Shown here: piece after piece, positions 35,196 through 43,006 of the stretch
Position numbering within the stretch: position 1 is the first letter of the stretch
How the letters are laid out: each line of letters begins with the position of its first letter
From: Natribaculum breve
Lineage (GTDB): Archaea > Halobacteriota > Halobacteria > Halobacteriales > Natrialbaceae
DNA: 64,000 bases
Assembly (NCBI RefSeq): GCF_023008585.1
Contig: NZ_CP095391.1
Coordinates: 372,001 to 436,000, forward strand
Direction: 5' to 3'
The notes under the pieces: model-generated
What the model was told of the DNA's origin: nothing
The model's database searches: none
The model's input: only the letters and a program-made list of their open reading frames with translations
Program-made: the position numbers and the translations under genes

Positions 35196-35848
35196 CCACC
35201 TGTATCGAAGTGTGATCTGTCGTTTTAGTCGTTGAATCGACTCTTAGCGCGAGTAGTAGTAAAATGTCGGCGTTTAATCTGGGAAGCGACGACGAAGTGT
35301 TGAGTACGGTGAACAATAGTGCGATTCGTGCGATCGGTGATGAGACACCCCTCTATCGAAGTGTTCGAAGTGTTCGAGGAGGGTGTCTGAAAGTGGACGA
35401 AGGAGGATTAGAGAGAGTCAACCGCGTCGAAAAGAGGGTTAGAAGGGGGTGAGAACAGCATATACTCCCATTCCCTGTAGAGAAAGGATCTGTCGAGAGA
35501 GCAGTTATCTGTCCTTTCTAGAAGGACGAGATTTTGTCTTTGGGTGAACACATCGAACACATCGATAGAGGTGTGTGTGTGAGTGTCCTAGCTAGAAAGC
35601 TAGAAGAGAAGCAAAAGATCGGCCTTTCGCTTTGCCAGCTCGAGTTGCTTCTCCTCCTGATTTACTGTCTCTACTCGGTGTTTTTTCCGACTCGAGCCGT
35701 TCTCCGTCGGTCCCGTCGCGTCGAACGTCTCTTCTCCACCCCCCTCCCTCGAAAGACATCGAACACATCGATAGAGGGGTGTACGTGTCGTCCTTGTTGA
35801 ATAATATCTCCCACAGACCTCAGAAATCACATCGATAGAGGGGTGTTC
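35196..35848. repeat. Right cluster of five ORB-like repeats (orc1 upstream side)
   Basis: Two repeats in minus orientation (35196-35215 and 35342-35367, reading CACTTCGATAGAGGGGTGT-like on the minus strand) are followed by three in plus orientation (35557, 35761, 35827; ACACATCGATAGAGG plus GTGTG or GGTGT). The inverted arrangement next to the orc1 promoter is typical of haloarchaeal origins. The intervening 200 bp around 35380-35550 contain an A/T-containing run that may be the unwinding region, although no strongly AT-rich block stands out. No gene is supported here. Confidence 0.8.
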
Positions 35849-35867
35849 AGATCGATTTTACAGGTAG

Positions 35868-36055
35868 ACGAGGCGAATGCCACGGGGTCGTACGGAAGAC
35901 GCAGTCTTCCATGACCGAGCGAATCTTCGATTCGCGATATAGTCGGCGCTTCGCGCCGGCTGCTCGAGGGATCGAAGTTCCCTCGTCGTCCGCGAAACCT
36001 TCGGTTTCGCTTGCTGACGAGAGACGAAGTTTCTCGAACCACTTGACCCCGAGGC
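35868..36055 (-). repeat. Multi-hairpin repeat, copy 4 (six hairpins)
   Basis: This is the longest member. The outer stem (GCCACGGGGTC with GACCCCGAGGC on the plus strand) encloses six hairpins in a row: GGAAGAC loop GCA; GCGAATC loop TTC; GGCGC loop TTC; CGAGGGA with a 7-nt loop; GCGAAACC loop TTC; GAGAGAC loop GAA. It begins 20 bp after the last ORB-like repeat. Element orientation is minus, with the terminus CATTCGCCTCGT at 35868-35879. Confidence 0.75.
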
Positions 36056-36238
36056 ACTTCACCAGCACTCTCGTTCCGACCCTCCTTGATTCTCGTCGCT
36101 CCTGGCTCCCAGGGTTGTCGCCGCTACTCGCATCAACACACGCCTTCCAGAGTTTCGCTACCGGTCTGGTGGGGAAGACGTTCGTCGTTGAGCGAAGCAT
36201 CTGACTTCTCCCACGACTGAAGTCGTGGGAGAAGTCAG
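36056..36238 (-). mobile_element. IS200/IS605 right-end-like remnant without tnpB
   Basis: Continuous with the multi-hairpin repeat and reading into it on the minus strand (ending TGGTGAAGTGCCTCGGGGTC). At the far side lies a perfect 38-nt palindrome (36201-36238), arms CTGACTTCTCCCACGACT with a 2-nt centre, which is the 258-bp MITE right end fused to its own mirror image. No reading frame is supported. By position and structure it could be the region that in complete elements encodes the 3' guide-RNA-like transcript; that is inference. Confidence 0.5.
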
Positions 36239-36412
36239 GCCGCCGTTCATTCTCGCCCACGAAATCGATTTTCGGTGCGGGAACGAAGATATTCGATACT
36301 CTCCGTCTCGTGTCGTTTCGACGCTGGACGTGTGATTGATAATGACATTTTCGTAGAGTGAACCGTCTGCTTCTTCCTTGAGTGTGCATTCGTAGCTAAC
36401 AGCCGTCCTCAC
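36239..36412 (-). CDS. Possible N-terminal gene fragment cut by a mobile-element end
   Basis: A frame starts with ATG at 36412 (MRTAVSYECTLKEEADGSLY) and runs into the palindrome at 36238. The composition is plausible for a haloarchaeal protein, but no family was recognised. It is divergent from the iron ABC operon. Low confidence. Confidence 0.2.
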
Positions 36413-36461
36413 GACCTGGTTTCGTGAAGTTCTGAGATTCGTTTTTCTGACTGACCAACAC

Positions 36462-36511
36462 TTTAGGCCGACCTAAAATAGAAAGGATTAAATGTTTTAG
36501 GCTGGCCTAAA
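36462..36511 (+). promoter_or_regulatory. Two DtxR/Idr-like iron boxes in the ABC operon promoter
   Basis: TTTAGGCCGACCTAAA (36462-36477) and TTTAGGCTGGCCTAAA (36496-36511) are two 16-nt dyads with perfect 6-bp arms TTTAGG/CCTAAA, 34 bp centre to centre. The second ends 8 nt before the ATG. This resembles the TTAGG-N-CCTAA operators of DtxR-family metal regulators (SirR/Idr in haloarchaea), suggesting iron or manganese repression. The A/T-rich segment between them (ATAGAAAGGATTAAA) would hold the TATA/BRE. Confidence 0.7.
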
Positions 36512-36519
36512 GCAAGTGG

Positions 36520-37596
36520 ATGTCTCAGAATTCGAGATCTCGACGGCGGTTTCTGACGACTGCTGGTATGACTGGTACGGCCCTGCTCGCTGGTTGTGCG
36601 GGGGAAAACGACGGAGAACCGGCGGACGAAACGAATACGTCTGGGGACGCTGGAACACCCACCAACTCGGATGGGACGACGCTTCGTGTGTTCGATCAAG
36701 AAGCTAATTTTGCCGACCCGTACGAGGAGGCAGTGTCCCGGTTCGAGGAAAATCACGACGTGACTGTCGAAGTCGTCGGGGGGCTTGGAGCGAACGTCGT
36801 CGACAAATATCTTGTCGAGAAAAGTAACGATATACCGACAGCAGACGTTCTTGCAGGATGGATTCCACAAAAGCTGCTCAGTGCCCAACTTGACGGCGAA
36901 CTCGCTCGACCCGAACTTCCCACGCTCGCGGATCGCATTCCGCAACGGTTCCGTGACCCGCTGCTCGTTCGACACGTTGCCGCAATCGTTCCGGCGTACA
37001 ATCCGGACAAACTGCAGGCCGCCGGAATCGAACCGCCGGAGTCGTATGCAGCACTCACCGACGAGCGGTTTGCCGGACGAATCGAAGTCGTCGATCCGGT
37101 CAAAGTCAGCAGTGCGATGAAGGTCGTCGCCTACGTCGCAAACAACATCGGCGGCTGGGAGTACTGGGAGTCGCTTCACGAGAACGGTGCCAAAGTCGTC
37201 TCCGGATATCCGCAAGTCCCGAAGGACGTCATCAGTTCGGAGACTGATACTTCGGTCGGTATTCTCGGGCTCGGGCTGGGACTTCCAGCCGAGAAAGACG
37301 GCGAGCCGATCAAAAACGTCATTCCGACTGAGGGTGCAGTTGGAAGTTCTCACGCGATCGCAATCAATCCGGATTCGCCCAACCCCGAGCTGACACGCCG
37401 GTTCATCGAGGAAGTGAAATTCGACGAGGACGTACTGGACTTCTGGACGAACAAGTACCTCCCGGTGACCCTCGACGGGCACGAACTGCCCGATGATTCA
37501 CCGTTATCGCTCGAGGACATTCGTCTCGCCGACTGGAACTGGATGATCGAGCACGAACTGGATCTCAAGGTCAGATGGCAGAATATCTTCAGCTGA
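36520..37596 (+). CDS. Iron-type ABC transporter substrate-binding lipoprotein
   Basis: A 358-aa protein. The Tat signal SRRRFLTTAGMTGTALLAGC has a lipobox Cys at about residue 28, followed by an acidic/Asn/Thr linker. The body is a family 1 periplasmic-binding fold with LRVFDQEANFADPYEEAVSR near the start, LTDERFAGRIEVVDPVKVSS, and EGAVGSSHAIAINPDSPNPE in the part that closes over the ligand, as in FbpA/FutA-like iron proteins. The two metal boxes upstream support iron (or Mn/Zn) as ligand. It is the first gene of a coupled operon; the next gene overlaps or follows by 23 nt. Confidence 0.88.
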   Translation: MSQNSRSRRRFLTTAGMTGTALLAGCAGENDGEPADETNTSGDAGTPTNSDGTTLRVFDQEANFADPYEEAVSRFEENHDVTVEVVGGLGANVVDKYLVEKSNDIPTADVLAGWIPQKLLSAQLDGELARPELPTLADRIPQRFRDPLLVRHVAAIVPAYNPDKLQAAGIEPPESYAALTDERFAGRIEVVDPVKVSSAMKVVAYVANNIGGWEYWESLHENGAKVVSGYPQVPKDVISSETDTSVGILGLGLGLPAEKDGEPIKNVIPTEGAVGSSHAIAINPDSPNPELTRRFIEEVKFDEDVLDFWTNKYLPVTLDGHELPDDSPLSLEDIRLADWNWMIEHELDLKVRWQNIFS

Positions 37597-37619
37597 CCAA
37601 CCACGTAGATAGCCGAGCT

Positions 37620-38270
37620 ATGAACTCGATCAATTCGACTCCTGATGCGTCTGTCGGCGTCCTCTATGCGGGCTATCAGTCGACCTACGAGGTCACGACC
37701 GACAGTGCGTACGGAGAGACGACGCTCCTGCCGATATACGACCTCCCGGAGTACGATCTGACGAGGTTCGACGGCATCGTCGTACCGAGCGTCGTCGACC
37801 AGAAATTTTTAGCGCGAGAGTCCGATCTGCTCGCGAGCTATCTCGACGCAGGTGGCGTCGTCGTCTCCTTCGCGAAGATCTTCCGCGAGTGGCTCGACGG
37901 ATACCGCTGGCGGTCCCATCCGACGCCGGCGCGCGATCTCGAACTGGAACTCGCCCGCAGACACCCCGTATTCGACTCGGTCACCAAGCGGGATTTGAAC
38001 CTGTACGAAGGGGTCCGGGGGTGGTTTACGCGAGGGTATCTCGAAACGCCCGAGGGAGTCGACCCTCTGGTCGTCGATACTGAAGACAGGATCGTCGTCG
38101 CAGTAGACGAGGAGAGTACTCCGGGGACGATCTTCGCCACCGCAGGTTCGGATCTGTTCCACACCGCGTTTCGTAACCACGATCCGTTCCCAGCGGTCGT
38201 TGCGCGGTTACTCGAGTGGATCGTCGACGAGAGCGAGATCGAACACGAGACGCGACGAGGTGGGGTATGA
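37620..38270 (+). CDS. Glutamine-amidotransferase-fold protein in iron operon (first)
   Basis: A 216-aa protein with an amidotransferase-like/ThuA-like alpha-beta fold: VGVLYAGYQSTYEVTT, DLPEYDLTRFDGIVVPSVVD, LLASYLDAGGVVVSFAKIFR, and a C-terminal DPFPAVVARLLEWIV. No classical Cys nucleophile elbow is visible, so amidase activity is unlikely. Start ATG 37620, or ATG 37575 overlapping the binding-protein gene by 22 nt. Its stop overlaps the next ATG (ATGA). Its presence inside an ABC importer operon is unusual; it could modify or sense the imported chelate (inference). Confidence 0.65.
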   Translation: MNSINSTPDASVGVLYAGYQSTYEVTTDSAYGETTLLPIYDLPEYDLTRFDGIVVPSVVDQKFLARESDLLASYLDAGGVVVSFAKIFREWLDGYRWRSHPTPARDLELELARRHPVFDSVTKRDLNLYEGVRGWFTRGYLETPEGVDPLVVDTEDRIVVAVDEESTPGTIFATAGSDLFHTAFRNHDPFPAVVARLLEWIVDESEIEHETRRGGV

Positions 38271-38893
38271 CCGGCGGTGCAAACGGATCTATCTCGATGG
38301 TGAACTCGGAGGTCCCGATTCATCAGTACATCCTCACCGAGAGCCCGTACGCAGACACGTTCGACTCGATTTCAGTCCGGTCACTTCCGCAGACGGACTT
38401 CACTGACGTCGAGACGCTCGTTATCCCCTACAAAACGAACCAGGAGATACTCCACTCGGAACGACGACGACTCGCAGAGTACGTCGAAACTGGAGGGACG
38501 ATCCTCGCGTTCGGCGACGCCTTTCGACAGTGGCTTCCAGGCGGGACCTGGCATCCAGTCGAGTTCGACTACACGTGGTGGCGTCGCGGTGAATCACTCG
38601 AACTGGAGATCATCGAGCCGGCGCATCCGCTGTTCGCGAACGTTTCTCGCGACGCGTATCTCTGGCATTACCATGGGCGATTTGACCCACCAGCGGATGC
38701 GACGCCGCTGCTCGCTGCTCCCGAAGGCGTCATTATGTACGAGCAGTCGCTCGGGACCGGGAACCTCCTCGCGACGACGCTCGACCCACTACACCATCTC
38801 GGCGAGGGAGCAATCACGAATCCGATCGACACGACCAGTGCACTCGAGTGCATTCTCGACTGGGCCGGGTCGAGGGGGTCGACTGGCAGATGA
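38267..38893 (+). CDS. Glutamine-amidotransferase-fold protein in iron operon (second)
   Basis: A 208-aa paralogue-like protein. The pattern runs in parallel with the preceding gene: VETLVIPYKTNQEILHSERR, LAEYVETGGTILAFGDAFRQ, WLPGGTWHPVEFDYTWWRRG, AHPLFANVSRDAYLWHYHGR, GNLLATTLDPLHHLGEGA. Overlaps of 4 nt with both neighbours (ATGA on each side) show tight coupling. Several His/Trp residues near the predicted active cleft could bind a metal. Function unknown. Confidence 0.65.
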   Translation: MTGGANGSISMVNSEVPIHQYILTESPYADTFDSISVRSLPQTDFTDVETLVIPYKTNQEILHSERRRLAEYVETGGTILAFGDAFRQWLPGGTWHPVEFDYTWWRRGESLELEIIEPAHPLFANVSRDAYLWHYHGRFDPPADATPLLAAPEGVIMYEQSLGTGNLLATTLDPLHHLGEGAITNPIDTTSALECILDWAGSRGSTGR

Positions 38894-40536
38894 GTGGGAG
38901 CACGCGATTCCGAACGCTTCGGTCGCATCGGCTCGTCCGCTCGATCACTCGTCCACCGAGGCTCGTCGCTCTCGGGCTTTTGCTCCCGCTGCTCCTGTTT
39001 GCAGGGTACCCACTCGCGATCCTCGTTTCCAAAACCGTCGTCGTAGACGGCGTGACGACGCTCGCTTTCTGGCGATCGCTCGTTTTCGGCACCCCGAATC
39101 GGTTCATCTCGGCCTGGGACGCGACGTACTCCTCGACGCTCGTCTGGCGACCGTTGAAACACTCACTCGTCGTAGCCACGGGAACGACGGTCGCTGCCGT
39201 TGTCGTCGGTACGGCGCTTGCAACCCTCGTGAGTTTGACGGACGTTCGATTCAAGTCGCTGCTTACGACGATTGCGATTTATCAGGTTATTCTCCCGCCG
39301 TTTGCCCTGGCGACAGCCTGGATCATCATGGGTCAACGACTCGGATTGCCGGCGACGATCCGATACGGCCCAGCACCCATGATTCTCGTGCTCGCGATTC
39401 ACTTCTATCCCTTCGTCTACCTGATTACGAGTGCCGCGTTCAAGAAGATCGACTTCCGGTTGCTGGAGGCAGCGTTCGTCCACGGGGTTTCGAAGCGTGT
39501 CGCACTGCGAGAGGTCGTTCTCCCGCTTGCTGGCCCTGCGATCGTCGGGAGCGGTGCGCTCGTTTCGTTCTCGTCTCTCGCCGTCTTCGCCCCGGTCGCG
39601 ATTCTCGGTGGCGGATCTGATCCGTATCGAGTACTCTCGACACAGATCTTTGCGCTCTACCAGAACGCGCTCTCGACTCCGACCATCATGCCGGTCGCGG
39701 CGATCGCATCGCTGTTGCTCACTGCCGTTTCACTGCTTCCGTTTCTCGGCTACTACGTCATGTTAAAACGGAGTCGGACGGAAACGGTGAGCGGACAGGG
39801 GTCCCACAGTGAACTCTTCGAGCTTGGCACCTATCGCACCCCGATCTCACTCGTCATCCTCGGATCGTTCCTGTCTACGATCGTCGTCCCACTCGCCTTC
39901 CTCGGGTTGCAGTCGGTATCCCCTTCGTGGTCGCTGATCGACGTGAACGCGATGTCGCTCGAGGCGTACAGAGCGATTTTCCACTCTCCCCAGCTAGCGT
40001 ATAGCCTACTCGCCTCGCTGCTCATCGGACTCAGCGCGGCGACGACCGGCACGGTCGCAAGTCTGTTCGTCTCGTACGTTCTCGTCGCCGGAACCGATCG
40101 ACTACTGACGTTCGCTACCTACGGGCTCTCGTTGGTATCGTTCGTACTCCCAGGCGTTGCACTGGGTATCGCGTATCTGCTGGTCGTGACCCAACCACTC
40201 CCCGGTCTCGGTGGCTCTTTCACGCTTCGATTTCTGTACGGCTCGATCGTCCTCGTGATCGTCGTCACGACCGTCCGAAATCTCCCGTTTGGCGTCCAGA
40301 GCACCGCGAGTTCGCTAGTCCAGATCGACGACTCGCTCGTCGAAGCAGGCTACCTGAACAACGCCAGCTTTCTCGAGGTCTTCCGCGAAATTCTGGTCCC
40401 TCTCGTCCGTCGGTCACTGGCCGCCTCCTGGATACTTACGTTCATCTTCGCCGTCAAGGAACTGGACGTGATCGTCTTTCTCTACTCACCCCAGCCGTTC
40501 ACGCCTGTCTCTTACCCACAAATTCTATTCCCGTAG
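38890..40536 (+). pseudogene. Iron ABC transporter fused permease, 3' end removed by IS
   Basis: The gene encodes a two-module permease of the FbpB/SfuB type (about 538 native residues up to the IS). The first module is at residues about 20-300 with the EAA-type loop FRLLEAAFVHGVSKRVALRE. The second module is at about 310-538 with DDSLVEAGYLNNASFLEVFR. At 40505 the Tn5-like IS begins, and the frame runs 10 codons into it (PVSYPQILFP) before a stop. The last helix and tail are missing. The expected ATPase gene is not on the other side of the IS, so the operon is likely nonfunctional unless complemented. Start ATG 38890 overlaps the preceding stop. Confidence 0.8.
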
Positions 40537-42166
40537 CTGAGAAGTTGAGGCTGGGAGATGGGACGAGATCAGCGGAGTTGGCGACCTGATCTGAACGATG
40601 ACGGGGAGTTGTGTGACATGGATGTATCAGGTTGGATTCGGACGGAGTTTCGGGCAGCGGAGTTCGGAGACAAGCGTCTTACCGATCGATTGGTCCAACT
40701 CGGGGATGAACTCGGCAGTTCACCTGCCGAGTCCATCCCGGCTTCCTGCGAGGACTGGGCGTCCACAAAGGCTACATACCGATTTTGCGATAATGAGAGT
40801 GTGGAACCGACCGAGATTCTCTCTGCTCACAGGCAGTCACAGCGATCACGGGTGAGTGGCGGAGACGAGCTGTTGGTCGTCTCCGACACGACGTATCTCA
40901 CCTTTCCTCGCCACCCAGCCAAGGACGGTCTTGGAGATATTAGTTCCTCAGATATCGACGTAGAAGGCGTCAAATTACACACTTCCGTTGGTATTCGCCC
41001 AGACACGCAGCAGATGACTGGGGTCATCGACCAGCAGGTGCTGGTCGAGGACCAACAGGCGGGCAACACTTACAGCACAAACGGCAAAGACGACCCAATT
41101 CTCCTTGAGAACGAGCATGAAAAGTGGTTGCGTGGGGATAGGGAAGCCGCCGAGTGGCTTCCCGAAGACGTGCGTCCGATTTTTGTCCATGACCGAGGTG
41201 GGGACGCCTTCTCGTTGTACGAGGAACTGAGCAAGGAGAGTGCTAACGCTGGTTTCGTTGTTCGAGCCAATCAAAACCGACGAGTCTTGACAGAAGGTGG
41301 TGAAGGTGGGAAACTCTTCGATTGGAGTAGCGACCTCGCAGAACGAGGTCGCAACTCCATCGAGATTCAACAAGGCGGTGGACGAGAAGCCAGAACAGCC
41401 GAAGTCTCAATCACTGCAGGAACCTGTGAGTTGCGCGCACCGCGAAATAATCCGGATCAAGAAGGGTCCGTCAAAGTGAATGTGGTGAGAGTGGATGAAG
41501 TCAATGGGACTGGCGATCCGATTCAGTGGGTGTTACTCACCACTGAATCGGTCGAAACGTTCGACGATATTCTAGCCATTATCGAGTACTACGGCCTTCG
41601 CTGGCGGATCGAAGACTGGCACAAGGTGCTGAAGAGCGGTTGTAAAATCGAAGAACGGCAACTGCAAACGTGGGAGCGTATGGAAGTGTTGTTGAGCGTG
41701 TATTCAGTGATTGCCTGGAAGGTCTTGGAGTTACGAGAGCTAGCCCGTGGAGAGAGTTCAGTTGCTCCAGAGATCTTGTTAAGCGAGGCCGAACGCGCAG
41801 TTCTGGAAACGAAATTTCCAGAACTGAGCGGTCAAAGCGGGAAAGCCTACGCGGTACATGTGGCGAAGCTTGGCGGATATTTAGACCGCGGTTCAGATCC
41901 TCCTCCAGGCTGGGAGACGATGTGGAAAGGGCTTCAGAAGCTCCGCATGTGGGCAGAAGGCTACGAACTGGGTGCTGAATGAGCGCCACAGCCGCTCATT
42001 CAGCGAGACTCTCCGTGAATCCAGCTTTTGTTCAGGGTCACAGACTGTCCAGCCTCTGAAAGTCGTAAGCCAGTATCAATAATGATTCCTTCCTGACTGA
42101 TCTATTCATATCGGGCGGAATTTGGTTGATTTTTCTCAGTAGAGATGAGTTATGGGTAAGAGACAG
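40505..42166 (+). mobile_element. Tn5/IS50-like insertion sequence, copy 2
   Basis: A 1662-bp element with CTGTCTCTTACCCA at 40505 and TGGGTAAGAGACAG ending at 42166. Unlike copy 1 there is no direct repeat: left flank ...TTCACGC, right flank ACCTCAAGG. This fits deletion or recombination next to the IS after insertion. It has about 170 bp more non-coding sequence at the right side of the transposase than copy 1. Confidence 0.88.
40558..41982 (+). CDS. Tn5/IS50-like IS4-family transposase, second copy
   Basis: A 474-aa transposase with the same order of motifs as the one at 31117: STKATYRFCDNE, Asp110 in LLVVSDTTYL, Asp in IFVHDRGGDAF, and YREK spread over YYGLRWRIEDWHKVLK. The two proteins are clearly homologous but differ at many positions, so these are different IS types or an old duplication rather than a recent copy. 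Intact. Confidence 0.92.
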   Translation: MGRDQRSWRPDLNDDGELCDMDVSGWIRTEFRAAEFGDKRLTDRLVQLGDELGSSPAESIPASCEDWASTKATYRFCDNESVEPTEILSAHRQSQRSRVSGGDELLVVSDTTYLTFPRHPAKDGLGDISSSDIDVEGVKLHTSVGIRPDTQQMTGVIDQQVLVEDQQAGNTYSTNGKDDPILLENEHEKWLRGDREAAEWLPEDVRPIFVHDRGGDAFSLYEELSKESANAGFVVRANQNRRVLTEGGEGGKLFDWSSDLAERGRNSIEIQQGGGREARTAEVSITAGTCELRAPRNNPDQEGSVKVNVVRVDEVNGTGDPIQWVLLTTESVETFDDILAIIEYYGLRWRIEDWHKVLKSGCKIEERQLQTWERMEVLLSVYSVIAWKVLELRELARGESSVAPEILLSEAERAVLETKFPELSGQSGKAYAVHVAKLGGYLDRGSDPPPGWETMWKGLQKLRMWAEGYELGAE

Positions 42167-42188
42167 ACCTCAAGGGTCGGGGTATCCG
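42167..42188 (+). repeat. 3' terminus of a CATCCGCCTCGC-type repeat
   Basis: GGGGTATCCGCCTCGCAATC directly beyond the IS right end. It matches the terminal part of the multi-hairpin and short repeats; the rest has been lost, probably by the IS-adjacent deletion. Confidence 0.4.
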
Positions 42189-43006
42189 CCTCGCAATCTC
42201 TATGAAGCCTAATACTACTGGACAAAACGATTCACACATCGATCGCACTCGAACGGCCGTCGCCGCTGGCGACGGGCCATGAGACGCGATCGAGTGTTCA
42301 GTGACTGTTGTCCGGCAGTATAAGCAGCCGGATTGAGCGTCTGCCTTTTGTGGGGTCTCTTTCTCGATCCAACCTATCCCAACGAACCGGGTGTGATATG
42401 TTGGTCGCATCGCAGCCGGGGCGTAGTTCCTTAACCAACACGTTCCCAGTAGGATCCGATTCGTTGGTTAATGCTTCCGCTCTTGTGTCGAGTTGCAGAA
42501 GCCCAACGACGCAAAGCGAGTCGCGGCACGCCGCGACGAGCGTTAGCTGGTCACCATGGCGTCCCTGCTACCGCGACCGCCCCCTTCGAGACGATCCGCC
42601 ACGACGACGGCTGTCTCGAGACAGATCTTGGCCCTCGTACCCCGAACACACCGCTCCGGACTCATCGACCTGTGTCGGGCCGTCGATCGGTTGATCGAGA
42701 AGTTCCCAGACGACGGGGAAGCCGCAATGAATCGCGGCTTCGCCCTCCCGAATCGCGTACCGTCTCGAGGTCGGTTTCGCCGACCAGGCCGGTCGCGTCC
42801 GCGGGTCGATCGAAGGTTTCGTCGTGGAAACAGACCAGTTCGCCCGGCCCACAGCGCCTGCCGTCGACCTCGATCGCGTCGGCTGGTGGCCACAGTTGTC
42901 GATATCGCAGACGGGAAAATTTCCGGTTCTGGACGTCGCGAATGGAGAAGTGGCACAGACGTCGCTGATCGATGCTCGTAAACTCTCTCATCCCTCCGAT
43001 CCACCT
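42189..43006. other. 818-bp region without a supported gene
   Basis: Contains a strong hairpin near 42253-42280 (GGCCGTCGCC pairing with GGCGACGGGCC), the tract TTGGTTAATGCTTCCGCTCT at 42462-42481, and the upstream region of the NOS gene. ORFs in both directions are short or extend from NOS antisense frames, without family motifs. An in-frame extension of NOS back to 42824 is possible but not conserved in composition. Confidence 0.35.

Noticed and set aside
32934..35848. CRISPR array from the regular-looking GATAGAGGGGTGT repeats
   Set aside because: Spacing is irregular (tens to thousands of bases), orientation changes, and the repeats flank orc1; ORB sites explain them better. No cas genes are present.
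40505..42166. Target duplication around the second Tn5-like IS
   Set aside because: Flanks TTCACGC and ACCTCAAGG do not match, so no duplication is reported.
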